DNA of 64,000 bases from Corydoras sp. C115 (GCA_019802505.1 JAFMOC010000782.1:43053-107052); one strand, 5' to 3'; numbered from the stretch's first letter, positions 1-11,729 are shown. Made by a program: numbers and translations. Notes: generated from the letters alone by a model not told the origin.

Positions 1-705
1 CTTTGCTCCTAAATATCCTAAAATCACCTCATTGTGGAGATTTTTTGGTACATATCCAATATAATAAATCATACATTTTAAAACAGTCAGTATGGCTCAT
101 TTATAACATCTTTATCAGTTCACTTAGACTTGTAGACAATTAAGTATTAAGTAACTTTTCAGTTATCGATTCTTCTATTAATCAGGAGCTGCTCTGCTTC
201 TTTTTCTTAACTTCACTTCAGTCTTTGATTTGTTTTCAGTCACAGAGTTTTAGAGAAATAGTTTGTTTTCAGTCGGTTGTTCATCACAGTGGAACATGGC
301 GAGGTCCAGAAGCTTTGCTCCTAAATATCCTAAAATCAACTCACTGTGAAGTTTTTTTGGTACATATCCAATATAATTAATCACATAAATTCAAAACAGT
401 CAATATGGCTCATTTATAACATCTTTCCCAGTTTCCTTAGACTTCTAGACAACTAAGCATTAAGTAACTTTTTAGATATGGATCCCTAAATTATTGATCA
501 GGAGCCGCTCTGATTCTTTATCAGCGCCTTTTATTTTCATTTTCCCTTTTCGCTTTGCTCCTAAATATCCTAAAATCAACTCATTGTGGAGATTTTTTGG
601 TACATATCCAATATAACAAATCATATAAATTCAAAACAGTCAATATGGCTCATTTATAACATCTTTCCCAGTTTCAAAATCAACTCTTTCTGGAGATTTT
701 TCACT
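1..705 (+). repeat. Tandem repeat, three units of about 240-310 bp
   Basis: The phrase ctttgctcctaaatatcc begins at 1, 313 and 553 and is followed each time by the same AT-rich text (tacatatccaatataa, atggctcatttataacatc). Units 1 and 2 are about 312 and 240 bp; unit 3 breaks off near 705. A fourth partial unit is at about 1333-1450, beyond two SINE insertions. No coding potential is seen. Confidence 0.8.
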
Positions 706-737
706 GTTGGACGCACTGATCCTCACTCTGTAAACAT

Positions 738-1088
738 TCATCCATCTCATTATCTTCCGCTTTATCCTCTATTAGGGTCGCAGGGGTGGGGTTCCCCATG
801 CCCATCCAGGGGAGAACGTTTCGGGCGCAGGGCAGATACACCCAGGACAGGGCGCCAATCTATCACTGGGCACACACTCACTCACACATACACACTCTAT
901 ATGGGGCAATTTGGAGAACTCAATTGACTTGATCCATGTTTTTGGACTGTGGGAGGAAACCGGAGAACCCGGAGGAAACCCACGCAGACACGGGGAGAAC
1001 ATGGAAACTCCACCCAGATTGGGATTCGAACCGGGAATCCCTAGCGCTGAGAGGAGAACATGCCAACCACTAAGCCACCGTGCCGCCC
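738..1088 (-). mobile_element. V-SINE, full length (family description here)
   Basis: First copy of the dominant family, about 350 bp. In the sense direction it has a tRNA-like head beginning ggcggcacggtgg with a pol III A box (tggcttagtggt) and a B box (ggttcgaatcc) about 34 bp later. Next come a conserved core (ggagtttccatgttctcccc to cagtccaaaaacatg), a GT/GA-rich middle, a variable C-run before gcgaccctaatag, and a tail ending aagataatgg plus (atgg)n or (atga)n. The core resembles the V-SINE/DANA (Mermaid) core known from fish. The family assignment is from memory of those families; the internal structure is read directly. Confidence 0.85.
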
Positions 1089-1125
1089 TACTTTATTGTA
1101 ATAAGAGAACCAAATATCAACCAAA

Positions 1126-1303
1126 GGGCGGCACGGTGGCTTTGTGTTTAGCATGTTCCCCTCTCAGCTCTAGGGATTCCCAGTTCGAATCCCAATCTGC
1201 GTGGGTTTCCTCCGGGTTCTCCGGTTTCCTCCCACAGTCCAAATACATGGATTAAGGTCAATTGAATTCTCCAAATTGCCCCATATAGAGTGTGTCTCTG
1301 TGA
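1126..1303 (+). mobile_element. V-SINE, 3'-truncated
   Basis: Head and core are present; the copy stops in the middle region after ccatatagagtgtg. With the copy at 738-1088 it interrupts the 1-1450 tandem repeat. Confidence 0.8.
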
Positions 1304-1332
1304 ATCTCTTCAACTCTATTTCATTATTTCCT

Positions 1333-1450
1333 TTTGTACATATCAATATAATAAATCACCTAAATCCAAAATAGCCAACATGGCTCCTTTATAACAACAT
1401 CTTTCACAGTTTTATTAAGCGTTAAGTAACTTTTCAGATATCGATCCCTA
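1333..1450 (+). repeat. Fourth, partial unit of the 1-705 tandem repeat
   Basis: The text tacatatcaatataataaatc, then atggctcctttataac and aagtaacttttcagatatcg, matches the units at 1-705. It shows that the tandem array existed before the SINEs landed. Confidence 0.7.
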
Positions 1451-1930
1451 TATTATTAAGAGGGGGTTTATATTTTTAGTGCGATTAGCCGGTTGTTAAT
1501 TGTTGTCGAAAGCTCACAAACGTTTTGTATATTTTATACTGCAAATTCAACCGAGATGACTCTCATATTTGGTGGATTTTAGGTCTTTAAATGTTTCTGA
1601 ATTTTGTTTTATAGTCATATGTAAATGTGCTCATGTGGTTTAGTATTAAGTTAGGTTTTAAGTGAGTGGAATTTCCCTCCCATTTGCTGCGATATAAATT
1701 AGGTACAGCCGACTAAAGACATAAAGGTGCCTTGGAATGTTCTTTATTTTGTGCCACTGACTGCATCTGTTCTTGGTTTGCTAAAGAATTGTTTTGATAT
1801 GTGGCGAGTCACAAAGAGGAACCATTTCCCCCACTGCATCTGTTTAGGTGAAAAGTAAAAAGCAAAGCAACGCAATGCTTCTCCTCAACAATGTCATTTA
1901 AAAACTATTTCCCAAGGGATATTAAGTACA
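1451..1930. other. No gene seen
   Basis: AT-rich single-copy-looking DNA. The phrase acagccgactaaagacataaa near 1706 recurs at about 3458 inside the polypyrimidine tract, so the two places share a source sequence. Confidence 0.5.
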
Positions 1931-2279
1931 GGCGGCACGGTGGCTTAGTGGTTGGCATGTTCTCCTCTCAGCGCTAGGGATTCCCGGTTCGAATCCCCAT
2001 CTGGGTGGAGTTTCCATGTGCTCCCTGTGTCTGCGTGGGTTTCCTCCGGGTTCTCTGGCTTCCTCCCACAGTCCAAAAACATGAATCAAGGTCAATTGAG
2101 TTCTCCAAATTGCCCCATATAGAGTGTGTCTGTGTGGCCAGCGATAGATTGGCATCCTGTCCTGGGTGTATCTGCCCAGCACCTGAAACGTTCTCTTCTG
2201 GATGGGCATGGGGAACCCCCCCCCCCCCCCCCCCACGACCCTAATATAGGATAAAGCAGAAGATAATGAATGGATGGAT
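1931..2279 (+). mobile_element. V-SINE, full length
   Basis: Complete from aggcggcacgg to the (atgg) tail. The internal C-run is expanded to about 17 bases near 2217-2234. Confidence 0.85.
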
Positions 2280-2311
2280 TACCAGCCAAAGTTTTAGAAC
2301 ACTAGTGTATT

Positions 2312-2400
2312 TTCTCCAGGTTCTCTGGTTTCCTTAGACAGTCTAAAAACATGGATTCAAGGTGAATAATCTTATCACTATCTATCACTGTACCGCACAC
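2312..2400 (+). mobile_element. V-SINE core fragment, degraded
   Basis: Only the ttctccaggttctctggttt to aacatggattcaagg part is recognisable, with several substitutions. Confidence 0.6.
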
Positions 2401-2412
2401 ATCACACTCTGG

Positions 2413-2774
2413 GGCGGCACATTTGGGAGTTAAGTGACTTGATAGCATGTTCTTTTCCTCTATTCAGCAGGGGATTCCCGGTTCGAATCCCAATCTGGGG
2501 GAGTTTCGGGCCATGATTCTCCCTTGTGGGGCGTGGGTTTCCTCCGGGGTTCTGGTTTTCCTCACACAGTCACATCAAACATGGATCAACTCTAATTGGT
2601 TCTCCAAATTGGGAGAACTCATATTGACTGGTGTGTCCTGTCACCTGTTTGTGAGTGTGTGTCCAGGATAATTGGTGTAACCCTAAGCAGACCGTGTGTT
2701 TGCCATTACACCTTAAACGTTCTTTACCTGCAGATGGGGAACCCCACCGCGACCCTAATGGAGGATAAAGCGCT
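2413..2774 (+). mobile_element. V-SINE, full span but strongly diverged
   Basis: Head ggcggcac, B box ggttcgaatcc, core and gaccctaatggaggataaag tail remain, but with many changes. It is much older than its neighbours. Confidence 0.75.
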
Positions 2775-2936
2775 GATGCTTTAGACATGCCAACCATATT
2801 AATACAGTTTTAATAACACGCACCTTTTTTAAAAACGTATAGCACTTCAGACTCCTAGGGTGAAAAATACGTAAGCTTTCCAGAGTATGGGTTTTAGTGG
2901 TTACTTCTCTCAGCTTTTAACATTCCTTATTAATTT

Positions 2937-3027
2937 TGGGTTTCCTCCGGGTTCTCTTTTTCCTCCCACAGTCCAAAATACATGGATTAAGGTCAATTGA
3001 ATTCTCCAAATTGCCCCATATTCTGTG
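2937..3027 (+). mobile_element. V-SINE core fragment
   Basis: Runs from gggtttcctccgggttctc to ttgccccatat and then passes directly into the polypyrimidine tract. Confidence 0.7.
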
Positions 3028-5530
3028 GTGTCTTCTGAATTTGTCTTTTTTCTCTCTCTTTTTCCTTCTCTTTCTCCATTCTCCCCAATATCTCTCTCCT
3101 TTTTCCCTTGTTCCCAACTTTTTCTCTCCTCTCTCTTTTTCTCCACTTTTCTCTCTCTCGTTTTCTCTTTTTCTCTCGATCCCTCTCTTTTTCTCTCTCT
3201 TTCCTCTCTTCTCTTTTATCTCTCTCTCTTTTTCTCTAATTTCTGTCGAAAGCGTCACCTCTTTTATCTCTCTCTCTCAAATTTTTCCTCTCTCTCTCTT
3301 TTTATCTTTTTCTCTCTTTAGTCTCTCTGGACTCTCCTCTTACCCCTCTTTTCTCTCTCTTTTTTCTCTTTCTCTCTATGTATCTTTTCTCTCTGATTCT
3401 CTTCTTTTCTCTTTTCATCTGACACCTTTCTAGTTTTCTTTCTGCGTGGTTTGGGACAGCCGACTAAAGACATAAAGTGACTGTACATGTTCATTCTTCT
3501 GTCTCTGTCTTCATCTCTCGCTCTCTTTCTCTCCTTCTCTCTGATATTTCTCTCTCTCTCCATTCTCTCCCCCACTTGCTCTTTTTCCTTCCTTCCCTTG
3601 GTCCTTTCTCTCCTCTTTCTCTCTATTTGCTTCTCTCTCTCTCTTTTTCTCTTTCTCAATCTTCCCTCTCTCTTTACTCTTTCTCTCTTAGTGGTTCATT
3701 TTCTCTCTCTCTTTTCTCTTTCTCTCTCATTTCATCTCTTTTTCTCTTTTTCTCTTCTTCTCTCCTCTCTCTTCTTTTTTTCTCCCCCTCTCTCTTTTCT
3801 TCTCTTCTTTTCTCTCTCTCTCTCTCTTTTCTTCTTCCCTTTCCCTTTCTCCTCTTTTTCATGAATCTCTTTTTCTCTTTCTCGTCTTTTCCTCTAGAAG
3901 TTCTTTCTGTTTCTCCTCCCTATTCCTCTCATCTCTTCTCCTGTGGTCTATCTGCTTTCTCACCTGAAACTCTTTCTCCTTCTCTTCTTTCTCTCTTTTT
4001 TCCTTTCCTTCCTTTTTCTCTTTTCCTCGATCTTATTCTTCTTCTTTTCTTTGGATGGATTACCCCTTTCTCTTTCATTCCTGTATTTTCTTTTCTCTCT
4101 CTTTTCTCTCCCCTCAGTCTTTCTCTTGGTCTTCTCTTTCTCTCTTTCTTTTTCTCTCTTTCTCTTCTTTCTTCTCTATTTTCTTTTTCTTTCTTCTCTT
4201 TCTCCTTCTCATTTTCTCCCATTCCTCTTCTCTTTCTTTTTTCTCTCTTCTTCCTCTTTTCAATTTTTCTCTTTCTCTTTCTTTGCTTCTTTTCTCTTCC
4301 TTTTTTCTCTTTTTCTCTTTTTCTCTCTTCTCTCAGTCTTTTTTCATTTTTTTTTTTTTCCTCTCTTTTCTCTTCTTTTTCTCTCTTTCTCTTTCTTTCT
4401 CTCTATTTTTTCTTTCCTTTCTTTCATTTTTTCTTTCCTTCCTTTCTTTTTCTTTTCTTTCTATTTTTCCTTTCTCTCTTTTCTCTCCTTTCTTCTTCCA
4501 CTTCTCCTTCTAATTTCCCTTTTCTTCTTTCTCTCTTTCTCTACCTTCACCCCTCTTCTCCTTTCATTTTTCTCTTTTTTCTCTTCTCTCTCCTTCCTTC
4601 TTCTTAATAGTATCTTCTTTTTTCTATTGGTTTCTCTCTTCTGATTCTCTTTCTCTTTCTCTTTCTTTTCCTCCCTTTTTCTCTCTCTCTCTTTTCTCTT
4701 TTTTCTTCTTTTTCCTCTCTTCTTTCTCTCTTCTTCTCTCTCCTTTCTTTCTCCTTTTTTCTTCTTTCTCTTTTTCGCTCTCTTTCTCTTTTCTCTCTTT
4801 CTCTTTTTCTCTCTTTCTCTTTTTCTCTCTCTTTCTCTTTTTCTCTTCTCTCTTTCTCTCTCTTTTTCTCTCTCTTTCTCTTTTTCTCTCTCTCTCTCTT
4901 TTTCTCTCTTTCTCTTTTTCTCTTTTTCTCTTCTCTTTTTCTCTCAGGAATTCTTCTCTCTCTTTTCTCTCATTCTTTCTCTCTTCTTCTCCTTTCTTCT
5001 CTCTCTCTCTTTCTCTTTTTCTTTTCTCTCTCTCTCTTTTTCTCTCTCTCTTTTTTCTTTTTCTCTTTTTCTCTCTCTCTCTCTTTTTCTCTTTCTCTCT
5101 CTTTTTTCTCTCTCTCTCTCTCTCTTTTTCTCTTTCTCTTTCTCTCTCTTTTCATCTCTCTTTCTCTTTCTTTTGCGTGGTTTGGGACACAACACGTCAG
5201 TGACTGTACACGTTCATCTCTCTCTGTCTCTGTCTTCATCTCTCGCTCTCTTTCTCTCTTTTTCCTCTATATTTCTCTCTCTCTCATCTCTCTCTTTCTC
5301 TCTTTCTTTTGCGTGGTTTGGGACACGACACATTGGTGACTTTACATGTTAATCTCTCTCTTTCTCTCTCTCTCTCTTTTTCTCTCTCTTTCTTTCCCTG
5401 TGGTTTGGGACACGACACATTGGTGACTTTACATGTTAATCTCTCTCTCTTCATCTATCTCTCTCTCATTTTCTCTCTATTTCTCTTAATTTTTTCTCTC
5501 TCTCTCTCTCTCTCTCCTCCTCTCTCTCTT

Positions 5531-5570
<40 letters not shown>

Positions 5571-5591
5571 CCCCCCCCCCACCCCCCACCC
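3028..5591 (+). repeat. Polypyrimidine tract (TC/TTTCTC)n, about 2.5 kb
   Basis: Almost uninterrupted C/T on the + strand, ending in (CT)n at about 5530-5565 and a poly-C run. It is broken by four copies of a spacer beginning (tg)cgtggtttgggaca at about 3443, 5174, 5309 and 5398, each followed by a gtgactgtacatgttcat-like phrase. Long Phe/Ser/Leu reading frames on + and Lys/Arg/Glu frames on - are products of the simple repeat. Such tracts can form triplex DNA; that is inference. Confidence 0.9.
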
Positions 5592-6752
5592 ACACAAGCA
5601 GAACCTCTTTGCGGTTAATTTATGCACAGCGTAAACTTGTTCCTGTGTGAATTTTTCATGTGCCGGTGGTATTACCGTCGTCCGCTCCTCTTCTCCGTGT
5701 GGATCGCGTTTAGAACCGTAAACTTCTTTAACCTCCTCTGCGCTCTGAGGAGAAATGGGAGACCGCCAGACTTCCACTATATATTTAATGATTTGGAGAC
5801 GTGTGTGTGTGTGTGTGTGTGTCACGCCGTCTTTTACAACATACCACGATCTTTCTATTTTTTAATATGAGAACCCGTCTATTACACTTAAACACCAGGT
5901 GCTTTGAATGGGACAGTCTAATTAATAATAGTTACAGAATCATTTGTCTTAGCAGTTCGTCTTCGGGCTCTTAAACAGGAACGTTATGGACTGCACGTCT
6001 TGAATAATTCACCTGTGCTCTGGCTAGAAATGGCAAAGGTTAGCAAAGGGCATTGCTAGACACTCGGGGCATTGAGAAACCGTCTCGGCCGATCAGTTGT
6101 TGGTGTGGCTGTAACACAGTAAAGTCTCGGGCCGTATCATTGAAAGGGTGAGACTTGCAGGCACCTGCGGTGCATCAGATGGCTGCCAAGATAAAACTCG
6201 CAGATAAAGTTTGTGTGCGCAACCCAAACAACCTCGGGCGTTCACATAGCCGAGTCGCGAAGAGGCTTTTCAGCCGTTAATATTATGATTATACCGGCTT
6301 CCCTTCAACAGACAAAACACTCCGATAGACCTTGACGAATTTATTAAAAGGTGGCTGAAAATGTCAACACGAAGTCGAAAGATATTATAGGTTGGAGGGA
6401 TTTTTTTATTTTTTTTATGTCGGTCCCATAAAACAGATATCTAAAGTAAAAGATCCTTTGTAGTCTGATTCATTGTGTTTAATGAGCCAACCATGAAACG
6501 GGCCGGAGGGTTCATCCACCACAAGGTCCCTCACAAAAACAAAACTGGTTTCTGAAATGACAGTAAGTGGAAAGGTTGACATTACGTTTTTTTGTGTAAT
6601 AAACCTGCCAGTAAAGGATATTCCGTAATGATGAACAGCTTCCTGGTGATCTTTGTATGATTATAAACATGGCTCCTATTTAAAGGAACTACGAATTCGT
6701 CTATGGTGACACATTGGCATTGTGCAGAAGATCTTACGTACCAACTTTCATT
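5592..6752. other. Intergenic, no gene seen
   Basis: Mixed-composition DNA with a (GT)n run at about 5802-5822. No exon with convincing splice sites or codon usage was found on either strand. Confidence 0.5.
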
Positions 6753-6792
6753 TAAATTCAAGTAAATTATTTATTTGGTGCTTTTTATAATA
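6753..6792 (+). repeat. 5' end of a second dispersed repeat
   Basis: Text like aagtaaattatttatttggtgctttttataa matches the start of the repeat at 7985-8215. A V-SINE follows immediately. Confidence 0.5.
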
Positions 6793-7011
6793 GCACATGT
6801 TCTCCTCTCATCTCTAGGGATTCCCACTTCGAATCCCAATCTGGGTGGAGTTTCCATGTTCTCCCCGTGTCCGCGTGGGTTTCCTCCGGGTTCTCTGGTT
6901 TCCTCCCACAGTCCAAAAACATGGATCAAGTCAATTGAATTCTCCAAATTGCCCCATATAGAGTGTGTATGTGTGAGTGAGTGTGTGCCCAGTGATAGAT
7001 TGGCGTCCTGT
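6793..7011 (+). mobile_element. V-SINE, lacks the A-box end of the head
   Basis: Begins at catgttctcctctca inside the head and is cut at tggcgtcctgttc, where a second copy begins at its B box. The two were joined by recombination or template switching. Confidence 0.75.
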
Positions 7012-7308
7012 TCCCGGTTCGAATCCCCATCTGGATGGAGTTTCCATGTACTCCCAGGGTCTGCGTGGGTTTCCTCCGGGTTCTCGGTTTCCCCCACAGT
7101 CCAAAAACATGGATGAAGGTCAATTGAGTTCTCCAAATTGCCCCATATAGAGTGTGTCTGTGTGAGTGAGTGTGTGCCCAGTGATAGATTGGCGTCCTGT
7201 CCTGGGTGTATCTGCCCAGCGCCCAAGACGTTCTCCCCTGGATGGGCATGGGGAACCCCCCCTCTCCCCGACCCTAATAAAGGATAAAGCAGAAGATAAT
7301 GGATGGAT
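7012..7308 (+). mobile_element. V-SINE joined tandemly to the preceding copy
   Basis: Starts at cccggttcgaatccccat and runs to the aagataatggatgg tail. The junction lies at the similar ctgtcc/tccc bases of the two copies. Confidence 0.75.
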
Positions 7309-7984
7309 ATTTGTTATTCTGTAAAATAGTTAAGTGTATTTTATAGGAAGGTTTCGAGTTTATTTATTATATTGTTTTAGAGCAGTTTTACTATAGTTCT
7401 AGTTTTAGTATTCTAGACCTGAACCCCCAGAGAACAAGCTGAAGTGACCGCGGCAAGGGAAAACCTCAGTGGTGGTATTGGAAACCTTGTGAGGACCTTC
7501 TCAGATTAAAAACTGATTCAGTTCAGTGGGAAACATCTTAATATCGCTGTAGCAACATCCTAACAGGACTGTGACTTTTCAATAACGCTCCAGGTTCTGT
7601 CTTTCAAATCCAATTGTATGATCAAGAAATTTTTTTTGATTGAGTTTATCATCCTGTTAGTCTTCTGTAAAGATTAAAATCCTCTAAGGTCATTGCTGCA
7701 GTGAAGGACATTTGGCATAATGCAAAAGGATTTGAAGGAGTCAAAGACGGAGTCAAATCACTCTTTTAAATACCAAAACTGAACAAAGTTACCTGAATAA
7801 ATGTAACAGAGCATATGTAATCGAAATCCAAACACATGTACATGTTGTGTAGGTGTCAAACTTTTGTGCATATCGTGTACATATAGAACCGCTTTCATCT
7901 GTCTATGAAACGAGGCAGAGCTTTGGACGTTGTTAACGATGCTGCAGCAACATTATTGTGAGCGAACATCTATCCATCCATTAT
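7309..7984. other. Intergenic; diverged dispersed-repeat fragment at about 7400-7515
   Basis: The text ctgaacccccagagaacaag, then gcaagggaaaacctc and ggaaaccttgtgagg, is a diverged copy of the repeat at 7985-8215. The rest looks single-copy and non-coding. Confidence 0.5.
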
Positions 7985-8215
7985 TCCGCTTTAAGTTCAA
8001 GTTATTTATTTATGGCGCGCTTTTTATAACAGTACATCGTCACAAAGCAGCTTTACAGAATGAAAAGCCTTTAAACCCCCAAAGAGCAAGCCGAAGCGAC
8101 AGTGGCAAGAAAAAACTCCCTTTTATCTTGTTATTTAAGGAAGAAACCTTGGGAGGACCAAGACTCAGTGGGGGTCTCATCCTCCTTGAGCGGCCAGGCA
8201 GCAACAACAATATAT
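7985..8215 (+). repeat. Dispersed fish repeat, family not named
   Basis: Contains cacaaagcagctttacagaa, gacagtggcaagaaaaaact and aggaagaaaccttgggagga, phrases that recur in many fish genomes. A second copy lies inverted at about 17945-18140. Class unknown. Confidence 0.6.
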
Positions 8216-8221
8216 CCCCAA

Positions 8222-8541
8222 GTTTATCCTCTATTAGGGTCGGGGGTGGGTTCCCCATGTCCATCCAGGGGAGAACGTTTCGGGGGCTGGGCAGATACAC
8301 CCAGGACAGGGCGCCAATCTATCACTGGGCACACACTCACTCACACATACACACTCTATATGGGGCAATTTGGAGCCTTGAATTGACCTTGATCCATGTT
8401 TTTGGACTGTGGGAGGAAACCGGAGAACCCGGAGGAAACCCACGCGGACAGGGGGAGAACATGGAAACTCCAACCAGATTGGGATTCGAACCGGGAATCC
8501 CTAGTGATGAGGGGAGAACATGCTAACCACTAAGCCACTGT
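8222..8541 (-). mobile_element. V-SINE, tail repeat missing
   Basis: Inserted at the end of the repeat at 7985-8215. Reads from tttatcctctattaggg to ccactaagccactgtg. Confidence 0.8.
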
Positions 8542-8616
8542 GTCTGATCAGCTCACCAGCAAAGAAATGTGAGAACGTGGTAGAACATTATTTTAAATCA
8601 TGTACCATTAATGGAA

Positions 8617-8964
8617 ATCCATCCATACATCCATTATCTTACGTTTTATCCTCTATTAGGGTCGTGGGGGGGGGTTCCCCATGCCCACCCAGGGGAGAAA
8701 GTTTCGGACGCTGGGCAGATACACCCAGGACAGGGCGCCAATCTATCGCTGGGCACACACTCACTCACACATACACACTCTATATGGGGCAATTTGGAGA
8801 ATTCAATTGTCCATGTTTTTGGACTGTGGGAGGAAACCGGAGAACCCGGAGGGCACCCACGTGGACACGGGGAGAACATGAAAACTCCACCCAGATTGGG
8901 ATTCGAACCGGGAATCCCAAGCGCTGAGAGGAGAACATGCCAACCACTAAGTCACCGTGCCACC
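8617..8964 (-). mobile_element. V-SINE, near full length
   Basis: Tail ccatccatacatccattatc and head end gtcaccgtgccacc are present. A short deletion removes part of the middle after gaattcaattg. Confidence 0.8.
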
Positions 8965-9218
8965 ATATATATATATATATTTATTATTATTATTTTTTAA
9001 ACTTAGATATTCATGCCTAACAACATTTGAATAAACTTGAATATTTCTTTACAGTTTTGCAGTTTTTACAGTTGAACAGTTTGCCCCAATAACAGCTGGA
9101 AAACTCTGGTATTTCCATAGAAATTATTACCAATTAGTTTCCTATGCAAATTAAAAAACTGCTGAGTCTGTCCACATGGTGCCCGTTCTATGAGACTGAA
9201 CACCAATCGTTAAAATGG
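8965..9218. other. Short (AT)n then non-coding DNA
   Basis: An (AT)n run of about 20 bp abuts the SINE head, followed by AT-rich DNA without recognisable features. Confidence 0.5.
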
Positions 9219-9500
9219 GAGGTATGTGGTGCAGTGGTTGGTGCTTTGACCTCACAGCGAGATGGCTGTGGTTGGAATCTCAGTGCGGTGGACAGGGAGT
9301 CTGCATGTGCTCCCTGTTCTTACATGGGTTCTCTTTTGGGGTCAGATAATGAACAGCCCTAGCCACTAGGGGTGTAACGTAGCCTGTGAATTTGGAGGTG
9401 CCAGTCCCAAGCCCGGGTAGATGGGAGGGTTGTGTCAGTAAGGGCATGCCCGGTGCCCAAGACTGTGCCAAGTGAAATACGTAAATCTTTTAAACTGGCA
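9219..9500 (+). mobile_element. Old SINE-like element of another family
   Basis: Reads ggtgcagtggttggtgcttt (A-box-like), a decayed B box, ggagtctgcatgtgctccc, and an end with gggagggttgtgtcag, agggcatgcccggtg and actgtgccaag. This resembles a common fish tRNA-derived SINE whose 3' part differs from the V-SINE here. Confidence 0.55.
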
Positions 9501-9710
9501 ACCGGCGCCAACACGGGTGGCAGCCTTTCTAGTAGCTCCGTTCGTTTTCTTTTTTTGACTATTTTTAAATCCTAATCCTAAATTTCTCTTGAAAGATGAT
9601 CAACTGCTGAAATTCGTGATCCTCTTCATCATGTTGTGATGCAACTGTGAGGAAAAACATGATGCATGGTGCTGTCTGATTGTGGACCTTGTGCCGCCCT
9701 AATAAAATCA

Positions 9711-10059
9711 TCCATCCATCCATTATCTTCCGCTTTATCCTCTATTAGGGTCGCGGTGGGGTTCCCATGCCCATCCAGGGGAGAACGTTTCCGGCGCTGG
9801 GCAGATACACCCAGGACAGGGCGCCCATCTATCACTGGACACACACTCACTCACACAGACACACTCTATATGGGGCAATTTGGAGAACTCAACTGACTTG
9901 ATCCATGTTTTTGGACTGTGGGAGGAAACCGGAGAACCCGGAGGAACCCCACGTGGACATGGGGAGAACATGGAAACTCCACCCAGATTGGGATTCGAAC
10001 CGGGAATCCTTAGTGCTGAGAGGAGAACATGCTAAACCACTAAGCCACCGTGCCTCCCT
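9711..10059 (-). mobile_element. V-SINE, full length, flanked by aataaaatca
   Basis: The 10-bp aataaaatca lies at 9701-9710 and 10060-10069. The left repeat is itself preceded by gtgccgccct, the head end of a V-SINE, so the repeat may reflect a tandem duplication rather than a simple target-site duplication. Confidence 0.8.
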
Positions 10060-10071
10060 AATAAAATCATA

Positions 10072-10288
10072 TCCATCCATCCATTATCTTCCGCTTTATC
10101 CTCTATTAGGGTCGTGGAGGGGGGGGGGGGGTGGTTCCCCATGCCCATCCAGGGGAGAACGTCTCGGGCACTGGGCAGATACACCCAGGACAGGACGCCA
10201 ATCTATCACTGGACACACACTCACTCACACAGACACAATCTATATGGGGCAATTTGAAGAATTCAATTGACCTTGATCCATGTTTTTG
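10072..10288 (-). mobile_element. V-SINE, head lost at an inverted junction
   Basis: Runs from the tail to ttgatccatgtttttg and then flips to a + copy. The C-run is expanded (about 12 G on this strand). Confidence 0.8.
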
Positions 10289-10323
10289 TCAAGTCAATTG
10301 TGTACTCCAAATTGCCCCATATA
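10241..10323. repeat. Inverted repeat at a V-SINE fold-back junction
   Basis: Arms 10241-10271 and 10292-10323 (tatatggggcaatttg and its complement caaattgccccatata) enclose a loop of about 20 bp. Confidence 0.75.
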
Positions 10324-10724
10324 GAGTGTGTGTGTGTGTGTGTGAGTTTTCCCAGCGATAGATTGGTGCCCTTTCCTGGGTGTACCTGCCCCCCAGTGCC
10401 TGAAAGGTTCTCCCCTCCCACAGTCCAAAAACTTGGATTCAAGGTAAATTTAATGCTCTAAATTGCATTTAACCTACAGACATAAATGCACTAAATTGCC
10501 CCTTATAGTCTGTGTGAGTGAATGTGGCCAGCGATAGATTGGTGCCCTTTCCTGGTGTACCTGCCCCCAGTGCCTGAAAGGTTCTCCCCTTCTACAGTCC
10601 AAAAACTGTGTGTGAGCGAGTGTGCGTCCATTGATAGATTGGCGCCCTGTCCTGGGTGTATCTGCCCAGCGCGCGGGACGTTCTCCCCTGGATGGGCATG
10701 GGGAACCCCCCCCCCCCCGCCCCT
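10289..10724 (+). mobile_element. Composite of three partial V-SINE segments
   Basis: The middle-to-tail segment recurs three times (gatagattggtgccc near 10368 and 10534, gatagattggcgccc near 10634). Each ends in a short piece of another copy. No head or B box. Confidence 0.7.
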
Positions 10725-10782
10725 TGTTTCCGTCATGACTGTGCCATAATGCACAAAAGTTTGTCCTGCCTGTCAACACCTT

Positions 10783-11107
10783 TTTTCATTTATTATCTCC
10801 CGCTTTATCCTCTATTAGGGTCGCGGTGGGGTTCCCCATGCCCATCCAGGGGAGAACGTCTCGGGCGCTGGGCAGATACACCCAGGACAGGACACCAATC
10901 TATCACTAGGCACACACACACTCACACAGACACACTCTATATGGGGCAATTTTGGGAATTCAATTGACTTGATCCATGTTTTTGGACTGTGGGAGGAAAC
11001 CGGAGAACCCGGAGGAAACCCACGCGGACACGGGGAGAACATGGAAACTCCACCCAGATTGGGATTCGAACTGGGAATCCCTAGCGCTGAGAGGCGAACG
11101 TGCCAAC
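10783..11107 (-). mobile_element. V-SINE, first of a tandem pair
   Basis: The pair 10783-11425 is flanked by caacacctt at 10774-10782 and 11426-11434, consistent with a single target-site duplication around both copies. Confidence 0.8.
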
Positions 11108-11425
11108 GAGGGACGTGGGGGGGGTGTTCCCCATGCCCATCCAGGGGAGAACGTTTCGGGCGCTGGGCAGATACACCCAGGACAGGACGACAATCTATCA
11201 CTGGGCACACACTCACTCACACAGACACACTCTATATGGGGCAATTTTGGGAATTCAATTGACTTGATCCATGTTTTTGGACTGTGGGAGGAAACCGGAG
11301 AACCCGGAGGAAACCCACGCGGACATGGGGAGAACATGGAAACTCCACCCAGATGGGGATTCGAATTGGGAATCCCTAGCGCTGAGAGGCGAACGTGCTG
11401 ACCACTAAGCCACCGTGCTGCCTGG
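11108..11425 (-). mobile_element. V-SINE, second of a tandem pair
   Basis: Joined to the preceding copy through a short gagggacgtgggg junction, lacking its own tail repeat; ends ccaccgtgctgcct. Confidence 0.8.
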
Positions 11426-11729
11426 CAACACCTTAAAGATGAAATCACCCAACATCTGTTTCTGACCGCACTGGATGATCGATCATGAATTCCCACAAAC
11501 ACGCTGTTACACAAATATTTTGTTTATATAGCACGCTCGGAACTGGTTTCATCTTTCTTTGTAAGAAATGAGCCCGAGCTCTGAACCCGCTCTGCAGAGA
11601 TTGATATCTTTAGTGTTGTAATGGCAGTAACTGTCAGTGAAAACATGCCAGCATCGATGAATGAAACCGATAAGCTCTACGGCATGCAATCCTGAAGCAC
11701 TGCCTATTTTCCTGAAACCCCATAATATT
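11426..11729. other. Intergenic, no gene seen
   Basis: Mixed-composition DNA between SINE clusters. Confidence 0.4.

Noticed and set aside
3025..5239. Long Ser/Phe/Leu-rich + frames and Lys/Arg/Glu-rich - frames
   Set aside because: Simple translations of the (TC)n tract.
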